A stretch of DNA of 64,000 nt from positions 248,001 through 312,000 of the forward strand of contig JAJTUP010000002.1 in assembly GCA_021399435.1 (NCBI GenBank), in the 5' to 3' direction. A model generated the notes under the pieces. It had not been told where the DNA came from, searched no databases, and saw only the letters and a list, made by a program, of their open reading frames with translations. Shown here piece by piece: positions 55,813 through 64,000 of the stretch. The translations under genes and the position numbers were made by a program. Within the stretch, counting starts at the first letter, position 1. Each line of letters opens with the position of its first letter. The DNA comes from Diaporthe sp. PMI_573 (Eukaryota; Ascomycota; Sordariomycetes; Diaporthales; Diaporthaceae).

Positions 55813-57684
55813 TCAGTCCTCCTCCGTATCATCCTCCGCATCCTCATCCACGTCGCTCGAAATGCGCTCCGGACACGGGTGCTCCTTAAAGTCAACCCGA
55901 ACCTCGACGCCAACCAGCCGGCCCAGGTTGACGACAGCCTCGGCCTCGAGGTCGTACTTGGACACCCGGCAACCCGGCTCCAGCCACTGCTCAATCCTGA
56001 GCCAGCGCAGCTTGGGGACGTGGACGTCCCTGCGATTGAGCAGGCCCAGGACCTCCGGCTGCCAGTCGGGCACGGGGACGGTGCGGTAGGCAAGGAGCTC
56101 CAGGCGCACGATCGAGGCCGGCAGGGTCTCCCTCAGGCTGCGCCGCACACCGTGCCGGCGGTACAGGACCATTACCATGGGGGCTGTCAGCTCCTCGAGC
56201 ACCGTGAACTCGCTCAAGAGGAAAATGGAGCATCCCCGATGGACGTTGGCCCAGCGGAGGGTCAGTTTCTTGAGAGAATGCCGCTGTTGTTGAAGAGCAT
56301 CCCCGACAGCGAAGACTGAAAACCCCCGTTCGTTCATCTTTTCTTCGTCAGAATCCTCGTCAGGGTCTTCGTCGGGGGATATCAAGACATCCCAATCGGA
56401 CGGATGCACAGAGACGAAGTTCACTGTGAGCTTCTCCAGCGCTCTTGGGAGCGCCAGAAGCGAGTCCAGGGTGAAGCCGTCGATTGCCGTGAAGTCGAAG
56501 ATCATCTCCGTCACTGGTGACTTGCCAAAATATTCTGGTTTGTCATACAACCTATGAAGGTTGAGATGCGGGACAGTTGCTAACGATGACGTGTAGAATG
56601 TACGCATCTTCGGCAGGAACAAGAAGGGTAGCAGCAGCCGTGGATTGATCGCGTTCACTGCTACACTTCCTCTGGGAACCAGGGAGAACTCCTCAAGATT
56701 CTGGAGGGCGGGAATCTTGCCTGCTGCCCACACATCGTTGGGTTCCCCGAGCAAGGTACGAAACAGCCACTCGCGTCGAGTTTGCTCCGCCTGGCTTGCG
56801 TCCTCAGTGAGTGCCAGATCGATCTTCAAAGACCGCACATCTGGTAGGAGGAACAAGAACATGGCACGGAAGATGGACGGGTGCAGACCGTGAGGGCCGA
56901 AGCGATCGGGACCGAGCTGCCGGTAGAGCTCATCCCTCGAGACTGGGGCATCCTGTGCAAGCAGACGGTCGACGGCCTGTGATAGCCGGATCGGATTGAG
57001 CGGCAAGAAGCCGTACCAGTCATCCTCGAACTTTTCGTCATACAGATTCCCGAAGGACAGGAGACGCACATATTTCCTCAGGTGCGGATAGCGCAGAAGA
57101 AGCTCAAGGTGTTCGGCATAAGCGCACGGGTTTCCATAGTCCAGATCAGCGTATCTGTATAGAAACGGCTCGGCGTGCGCTCGAAGCAGCCTACAGGTTG
57201 AGGCCAAGGCGAGGAGAGAACGGATGTCGGGCCTGTGGTTGAGGATCAGCCTGTTCAGCTTGGCCTGAGTGCTCTGGTCAAAGCGTCCCAGCTCGTGCGA
57301 AGTATGAGCTCCATGGATGAAGGAGGCAGAGACAACCCTGCCGACACTTTGTTCCCTGAATCGCTGCACGATGAGCGCATCGAGCTGATCGCGCTGCTGT
57401 CGTATGCTGGTGTTGCAACGTCAGAGCTTATTCTGCCCGCTGCTGCGACGGCGACATACAAAACGTCACACTCACTCTGGGCGACCACCGTTATAACGAA
57501 CAACCTGGGCAACGCCCTGGACACTCGACGATGGATGGCGTTCCTCGCCCTCACCCGCAGAATCCCCGGGTGGGCACAGCTCCACTGTCACAGTCTGGCC
57601 CAGGTTGTCGAGCTCCGCCGTGATGCAGGCCTCCTCGACGATCCGTCTCAGGACCTCGGCCGGCACCTGCCAAAGTCCTGGCAT
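55813..57684 (-). CDS. F-box-like protein, 2 exons
   Basis: Exons 57476-57684 and 55813-57406 give 600 residues. The start, VPAEVLRRIVEEACI, is a short F-box-like helix, followed after the intron by RSLLALASTCRLLRAHAEPFLYR, the second half of fungal F-box domains. The rest has leucine-rich irregular repeats (LRKYVRLLSFGNLY, LPKMRTFYTSSLA, ALEKLTVNFVSVH) and an acidic tail (DVDEDAEDDTEED). Such proteins usually tie a substrate to an SCF ubiquitin ligase, but binding to SKP1 is inferred. The second exon alone has only a GTG at its head. The exon 1 ATG at 57684 and a consensus GTGAGT donor join it in frame, which decides the model. Confidence 0.72.
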
Positions 57685-58402
57685 GGTTCGGGTTCGAGAA
57701 CAGCGGCAATAATGGGGATTGTGGATGACGAATTCGCAGATGCCAATCAAGCCGGAGACTCTTTGATTGCGGCGAGACGAGCTCCATCGTTTGCACGCGT
57801 CGAGTTGATCGGGAAGCAACGGCACAGACCAGTCGCCATGTGCACGGATTCTGGTGGGCTGCTCGTTGCTTTTTTTCAGTCTTCCCCTCGTTTGCCTGCT
57901 TTTGCACGAGGAGCAGCAGCAGCCGACACCGGTCTGAGATTTCCCCAGATCGGCTCGATGCAGAGTCCATCGTGCATTTCTCCCTTTACCTTGCCGCCGT
58001 GGCGTCAACCCTCACATGTCGTCTGGCAGCGCGGCTGACGAGTACTGTGTAGTCTGGGTACTGTGTAGTTTAGGCCTTTGGATGTGCAGTCCAATGGAAA
58101 GCCATGCTACTTAGCCGCCAGTGACAGCAGACGTCGGCCGGCCGCGGGACACTGGCGCATCCCTGCGGCTGCTAAGCGAGCCTCAGGGCTAATATATTAT
58201 ACGTCGCTCACTGGGGGGATTTAGAAACCGCCAAGCTGACGACAGTCAGCGCCCGAGCACGCAGCACGCACGCGGCTGCTTCAGGCAGACCGGGGGCCAC
58301 ACTCAGCAGCCAGCCCGTTGAACAAGGCTCATACAAATTAGTGTCACGGCCCGTGGGCGGTGGCGTTGATGTGGTCACGGACGGACATTGCAAAGAGAGA
58401 AT

Positions 58403-58419
58403 GAGAGAGAGAGAGAGAG
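58403..58419. repeat. (GA)n microsatellite
   Basis: A run of GA dinucleotides; a second, longer one follows about 260 bp downstream. Confidence 0.85.
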
Positions 58420-58648
58420 CATTGATGCAATGTCAAGCTCAAATCGAAGCCCCCAATCTACTCGGAGGATCCCTGGGGATCACAAGATTACGGTCGCATC
58501 AAGCAAGGCCGGCTCGCTGGGGAGGCAGCTGGGGTACTGCGGGTCCCGATTGGCAGGCCCTTTCTCCGACAGCCTGCCATTGTTGAATGAGCTCATCTTG
58601 CGGGCAGAGAGACTCGCTCGCTCGCACTTTCCCACTGGATCGACGATG

Positions 58649-58673
58649 ACCAGGCAGAGACCAGGCAGAGACC

Positions 58674-58706
<33 letters not shown>
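58649..58706. repeat. Compound repeat: accaggcagag x3 followed by (GA)n
   Basis: Three copies of an 11 bp unit pass directly into about 13 GA dinucleotides. Confidence 0.88.
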
Positions 58707-58712
<6 letters not shown>

Positions 58713-58854
58713 CAGGAGGAAAGAGCGGCCTGGCAGCCTGGCAAGAAAAAGAGATGCCGTGCGATGTGAGAAACAGGATCGGCGGCCAAGAGCCACGCCC
58801 CGTTGAAATGATGGGCAAAGCAATGCAGAAAGCGGATGCAGCAGCAGCAGCCAC

Positions 58855-58896
58855 ATCACAGCACAGCACAGCGCAGCACAACGCAGCACAGCACAA
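58855..58896. repeat. Imperfect gcaca/gcagcaca repeat
   Basis: Six or more imperfect units based on cagcaca and cagcacaac. Confidence 0.75.
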
Positions 58897-59108
58897 CTGA
58901 ATGTGTCTGCATGCGTGCATGTGGCCCGCCCTGCACACCCGCACGTCTGGTCGTCCTCGCTTGTCTCGTCTTAGCAGGGTAGCAAGGTGGTATCCATTTC
59001 CAACGAGCCCGGAACTCGGCCAAGGCGGACGGCAACTGGCACGGGGTCATCAGCCTTCATCCCGTAATGCCGCCCGTTGGCCACATCTCATGCCCGGCTG
59101 ATCCTGCT

Positions 59109-59132
59109 ACTGTTACTGTTACTGTTACTGTG
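59109..59132. repeat. 6 bp tandem repeat (actgtt)n
   Basis: Almost four copies of actgtt. Confidence 0.85.
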
Positions 59133-60463
59133 CAGGTGGTCGACGGGCTTCCGGTCGCGACGAGCGAGCTTTATTACCCCAGACCCAGAGAGGTGAAGTA
59201 TAATGATTCGCGTACTTGTTTGCGATATGTATGAGCCGTGCCCTGTCGTCGCCGGACGTTGAGCCCGAATGAGGCTTACCGCCCACATCACGGTTCGGCG
59301 GACATGGGGAGGGGTTAAAGGTTGTTGTTTTCATTCCATGTACAATGAATCTGAGTCGACACGACAGGCAGCTGGTCCGCCTGAGCTTGTTGTTGATGTT
59401 GATGCGGGATGGACGCTGTCGGCCTGTAATACCATTAGCGCAGCATGATCGTAGCGCTGACGAGGATGACGATCACGGCTTAGAGCAAAGCTTATGTTGC
59501 TGGGCACTGGTCGCCCGTCGCTGGTCGATGCTGGTGACTGGCTACTGACTGCTGGCTGACCGGGCGCCACTTCTGGCGTGGACTGTGGTAGACTCCCAGA
59601 TTGGGCGACAGGACCTTACCCCTAGAGACGACAGCACTGGGTGCATATGCAGGCGGGCGTGCACTTGCACCCGCATCTATATATAATTTATACATACCTA
59701 CATCAGCAGAGACATCTATCTGACTGGCATTTCCAGGAATATCTACACTGCGAGACACAGACTACATACAAAGCACCTATCCAGGCGAGGCTTTACCACC
59801 ACCTCCTTTCCCCCTTTGTCCCGAGCCCTGTCGTTAGTTGTTGAGTTGAGGGATATTGGGAGACCACGGGCTGTTCCTCCTTGTCATTTTGCTGCGACTG
59901 GGGGGACGAGCGGGAAGGCCGTGCTAAACTTAAGTCGTGCAAAAACACAAACAAATGGTCGAGATTGTCTTAGCACGTTTCCAGCCAACCCCGACGCGTT
60001 GGGTGCTAGTGCGCGGGTGGGGTGGTGACCGGCGCCCCCCTGTACCAAAGTATCTCACACATCCCGACCCCCTTCTGCAACCCCAGGAGCCCCCCTACCC
60101 CTGATCTCCCAACCCCCAGTGGTCGGCCTGAAGAGCTCAAACGGTACGTACCTGCACACTGGCTGACTGGGTAGGAAGTTGACTGTGAGCTACGACGCAG
60201 CCTGTCCAGGTGAGCAGTGGGTGATTTGCCCCCAGCCAAATGACCGCCGTGGTACCTAACTAGCCCAGGTAGCCCCTGCCGTAGGCCTGCTGCTTTTACA
60301 CTGCATTTTGGCCCTTGGTGGCAAGCTCGACCCGCACAGGAGCAGAACAAGTCGGGCCACAGGTGGGTTCAAGCACAACAAAACCCTGTCCCGCCTGCCA
60401 GGGCCTTCTGACCCCTCTCAGCCTGTCGTCTGCACAGAGTACCCCGTTTTGCCCGTACCTGCC

Positions 60464-60489
60464 GTGTCGTGTCGTGTCGTGTCGTGTCG
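60464..60489. repeat. 5 bp tandem repeat (gtcgt)n
   Basis: Five copies of gtcgt, followed 25 bp later by (gttc)4 at 60513-60528. Confidence 0.88.
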
Positions 60490-61078
60490 GTGGCCTGTCT
60501 CTTCCCTCTTCTGTTCGTTCGTTCGTTCGGCTCCCTGCACTGCGACCAACCAAACTGCTGCGATCCCTCCCCTTCCCTTCCTTTTCCCTCTCTTCTCGGA
60601 CTGTCTCCCTCTCCCCCCACAAGTCATCCCCGATTGACTTCAGCCCAGCAGCAGCAGCCACCCACCCACCCAGCCCAGCCCAGCCATTGGAAGCCCAGCC
60701 TGCCTGCTCAGCCAGCTCATCAGCCAGCTCAGCCAGTCCGACGCCAAGACCAGCCAATTCGAAACAACCTTCCTCACCTTCGCTGTTTCTTCTTCATCTT
60801 CTTCCTCCTCAGCCAGATCGCAGAAGCAGGGGCCAAGGCCAAGACCAAGGTCAAGGTTAACTCCAATAAACAACCCAAGACCTTGAAAAGGGACGGGCAT
60901 CTGTCAAGGCAGGGAATAGCGGCAGATAGTCGTCCTTTAGACCTGTCCGCCTGCACTTGCCATCCAGCGGCACCACTTAGCCCAAAAAGGCGACAATCCA
61001 TTCCTCATCGACTCTTTTTTTTTTCTGCCTCGCTGCTTGCTTGCTGCTTTGCTTGCTTGCCCTGCTTGCCTCTTCGCC

Positions 61079-61100
61079 TCCGACCGACCGACCGACCGAC
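61079..61100. repeat. 4 bp tandem repeat (gacc)n
   Basis: Five copies of gacc within the pyrimidine-rich leader, just after a gcttgcttgc-rich stretch at 61030-61070. Confidence 0.85.
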
Positions 61101-62039
61101 ACGCCTCAGCCCCATAGGCCCAGGGACCCAGGGACCCAGGACCCGTCTTTGCTGAGGCTATTGCTTTACCGTCCCTGCTGCTGCACACGACAATCCCTTT
61201 CTTTCTCGTCTTCACCAATTCTTCTTTCATCCCTATCGGTATATGCCAGCATTCTAGAGCCTGAGCCGGATCCTGTACGGAGTACTTCCCCCTTTCCTTT
61301 CCCAACCGCACCAAGCTAGGCGAATACGGGTACTTTGTATCTCTCAAGAGTACAGTTTGGCGAGACCACCGACCTACAAAGATACTTCACTTCTTCCACA
61401 GTCGTCAGTACATCGGGCAATTCTCCTGGCGTCAACCGATCGCCGGCAACGACAGCTTCGCCTCCTGTTAGGTGCCCCCTCCCCAAGCCTGGTCAGGTCG
61501 CTTGTTAGGTCCTGCTGGACCCCAGAAAAGGTGCGTACCGCGCGAACTGTGTGTGACTCGCGTGCACACCCCCCCCTGGTCCAGCCCATCGGCAGCAGGC
61601 AATCAGCAGGCAGCCCTCTCTCTCTTCCTACAGCCTCCCCGGTGCCCAGACTATCAGGTTTCCCCATTTGTTACCACACCATCTACCCATCTCCTGGCCT
61701 TGCTCATACCTCGCTCTGCCCTCCCATCTCCACACCCTTCAATTGTCACCTTCCCGTCCCTGCATCTATTTCCCATGGCAATTGAGACCACGTCTCGCCG
61801 TCACTAAACCCGCGTGCCGTCTTTTGTGTTTCTCGGTCGTCGGAAAATGAGCGGCGTTGCCTTGCTGACCGCCCCTTTTCGCTTCAACTAGGCCCTCCCG
61901 TCCCGGGCCCGCTGGTAATTACCCAGCCGAAAATCACCACTCGGTATCGGCCACCCCTTTCGACTCCATCTCTCGAACCATCCTTCATACCGTCTCACGC
62001 CCTTTCTCGCGTCCGTAGAGGATTGGTCTTGCCGTCAAG

Positions 62040-63621
62040 ATGGCCTCCTCTTCGTCGAACGTCGTCGGTGTGCACTACAGAGTAGGGAAGAAGATTGGCG
62101 AGGGCTCCTTTGGTGTCATCTTTGAGGGAACAAACCTGTTGAACAACCAGCAAGTTGCCATAAAGTTTGTATGTTGATCATGTGTCGCGAGGCAGTCTGC
62201 GGTCTGCTCGCCACCTGCCCATCCGGCCTGGCACTGACTCTCGCGCGCCACAGGAACCAAGGAAGAGCGATGCTCCCCAGCTGCGAGATGAGTACAGGAC
62301 GTACAAGATCCTCGTCGGTTGCCGTAAGTCAGCTTGTTCTTGATCGCTGGCACGCAGGCTAATCAATCCACGCAGCCGGCATCCCGAATGTGTACTACTT
62401 CGGCCAGGAGGGTCTTCACAACATTCTAGTCATCGACCTCCTGGGGCCGTCATTGGAGGATCTATTCGACCACTGCGGGCGCAGATTCAGCTTGAAGACT
62501 GTCATCATGGTGGCAAAGCAGATGGTGAGCCGTTCCCTACGGGCTACCCTTGGTTAACACGTCGCGAGGCCCCGCAATTGTCATGTGCTAACTTCTCAAT
62601 GTAGCTTTCTCGTGTCCAAACTATCCACGAGAAGAACCTCATCTACCGAGACATCAAGCCCGACAACTTCCTGATCGGCAAGATACCCAGTAAGACTGAG
62701 AATGTTATCCACGTTGTCGACTTCGGAATGGCCAAACAGTATCGGGACCCTAAGACGAAGCAACACATTCCCTACCGAGAGCGGAAATCTCTATCTGGCA
62801 CGGCACGGTATATGAGTATCAACACCCATCTTGGACGAGAGCAATCGAGACGTGACGACCTCGAGGCCCTTGGCCATGTGTTCATGTACTTCCTCCGAGG
62901 GGGCCTTCCGTGGCAAGGTCTGAAGGCTGCGACTAACAAGCAAAAATACGAGAAGATCGGTGAGAAGAAGCAGACCACACCCATCAAGGACCTGTGCGAG
63001 GGCTTCCCCGCCCAGTTCGAGACGTACTTATTCTACGTTCGGAACCTTGGCTTCGAGGACGCACCTGACTACGACTACCTGCGCGGCCTCTTCACCGAAG
63101 CTGCGAGGGAAAACAAGATTGACGAGTCGGACAACAAGTTTGATTGGGATGAACTCCTGCAAAGGGCCCAAACAAAGAAGGGCGAGTGGAACCGACCCGG
63201 CGCGCTGCACAACCCTGACCATAGACCAGGTCCCTCCAATATGGCCGTCCACAACGATTCGCGCGGCGGCAACACAACGCCTCACCTGTCCGACCCCCGG
63301 GCACGCCTGACGATGGACCGTTTAAACGCCGCGCAACCCCCGCCTCCCTCACCGATCAAGCAGAGCCCAAAGGGAGACCGGCGAAACGCCCCAGACCGCT
63401 TGATGATGCAGAACCGAGCCGGAGCCGGGGGTCTCCGCGACATGGCAACCCCGACAGGTTCTACGCAGGCCCAGTTCCAGGCCAGTACCCAGAACCTGCC
63501 CAAACCGATGAACTCGACGCAGGCGATGAACCAGCCCACGCCGACAACCACCGGAAGGCAGCCTGAGCCCCAGCAGCCGACCGGCTTCCAGAAATTCATG
63601 AAGGCCATCTGCTGTGGCTAG
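62040..63621 (+). CDS. Casein kinase I, YCK1/2-like (plasma-membrane type), 4 exons
   Basis: Exons are 62040-62168, 62254-62323, 62376-62524 and 62605-63621, giving 454 residues. The kinase domain is complete: GEGSFG nucleotide loop, VAIKF lysine, [10 protein letters not shown] catalytic loop, and DFGMAK. The CK1-specific [25 protein letters not shown] replaces the usual APE region. The tail is Pro/Gln/Asn-rich and ends [12 protein letters not shown], whose Cys pair is the expected palmitoylation site that anchors YCK-type kinases to the plasma membrane. This separates it from the nuclear HRR25/CK1-delta group. In fungi these kinases act in morphogenesis, endocytosis and glucose sensing. Three short introns sit in the N-lobe. 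Confidence 0.95.
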
Positions 63622-64000
63622 GCGCCTTGTACTGGCTGTTGTTCCTTTGGTCCGTCTCAGTCTGGAGCTCTACAATAATTGTAATCTGGGGGATCGACTA
63701 ATCCTGGGGCGCAGACGATAATGGGCGCGCCCTCGCCTTTCTGGCTGCGGGGAATTGGTTCCGCAGGATGTTTAGACGGCAATCGAAGGGGGGAATCATC
63801 TTCGATTCGGAACGTCCCGGATTTTCTCGGTTATAGAGGCCTACTCATGACTTTACGCTCGCTCATATCCCGGTTTTTCTCATATACGCATTTGAGACCT
63901 TGCGGTCCCTCCTAATCAATTTCCCACCTTACGAATGTGTATTCACCGAACCCCCCCGTGAAAACGACCGGCGTTACCACCCGATCGAGCGCAGCTTTGT
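63622..64000. other. 3' flank of the casein kinase gene
   Basis: 379 bp, probably 3' UTR and spacer. No gene is recognised before the window ends. Confidence 0.5.

Larger units (their letters stand above)
57685..62039. promoter_or_regulatory. Long low-complexity upstream region of the casein kinase gene
   Basis: 4.36 kb between divergent starts, the largest gene-free gap outside the transposon. It is dense in short tandem repeats (listed separately) and from about 60400 to 61800 is strongly pyrimidine-rich on the plus strand, like a long fungal promoter plus 5' leader. Frames of up to 228 codons at 60.3-61.2 kb are Pro/Ser/Arg-rich by composition, overlap each other in several frames and are not called. 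Upstream ORFs and leader introns are possible. Confidence 0.55.

Noticed and set aside
60315..61155. Several overlapping plus-strand frames of 140-230 codons before the casein kinase gene
   Set aside because: They are composed of simple-sequence Pro/Ser/Arg runs in pyrimidine-rich repeats, with competing frames over the same bases.

Overview
The window is nuclear DNA of a filamentous ascomycete. It looks like Pezizomycotina, most likely a Sordariomycete, because it combines many 50-100 bp GT-AG introns, a HET-domain protein, a Zn2Cys6 regulator, a DUF7580 protein, a STE2/PRE-2 pheromone receptor and an LTR element with RIP-type (CpA to TpA) decay. The species cannot be named from sequence alone. 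Gene models below were spliced by hand. All exon junctions keep frame, except in two genes that carry disabling changes.

Layout. 1-0.8 kb: 5' part of a STE2-type alpha-pheromone receptor (minus), cut by the window edge. 3.9-6.0 kb: HET-domain protein. 6.6-7.5 kb: a seven-exon secreted lysine-rich repeat protein with Kex2-type sites at repeat boundaries, the most unusual gene here. 9.9-11.8 kb: six-exon amidase. 11.9-19.0 kb: a 7.1 kb Ty1/copia LTR retrotransposon (minus strand) with 255 bp LTRs and a perfect 5 bp target duplication, internally degenerate. 19.4-20.9 kb: Zn2Cys6 regulator. 21.7-26.6 kb: a divergent pair, one gene joining C2H2 fingers to an SLA1-homology domain and a PX domain, the other a DUF7580 protein. 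26.8-27.8 kb: a broken coproporphyrinogen oxidase copy.

From 28.5 kb rightward most genes are housekeeping: a DUF4536 mitochondrial protein, exosome subunit RRP4, the OMA1 protease, a small cytochrome b5, a CAO-1-like stilbene/carotenoid dioxygenase, AP-3 mu, a GT90 glycosyltransferase, an AFG1-type ATPase with an in-frame stop in Walker B, NUP133, an F-box-like protein and a plasma-membrane casein kinase I with a very long low-complexity upstream region. Three unrecognised genes or ORFs lie among them.

The left 28 kb is accessory in character (recognition-type proteins, a transposon, a pseudogene, secreted repeats) and the right 35 kb is core. No operon logic applies. The main local interactions are the shared 400 bp promoter of the C2H2/PX-DUF7580 pair and the transposon separating the amidase from the Zn2Cys6 gene. 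No rRNA, CRISPR array or convincing tRNA was seen.
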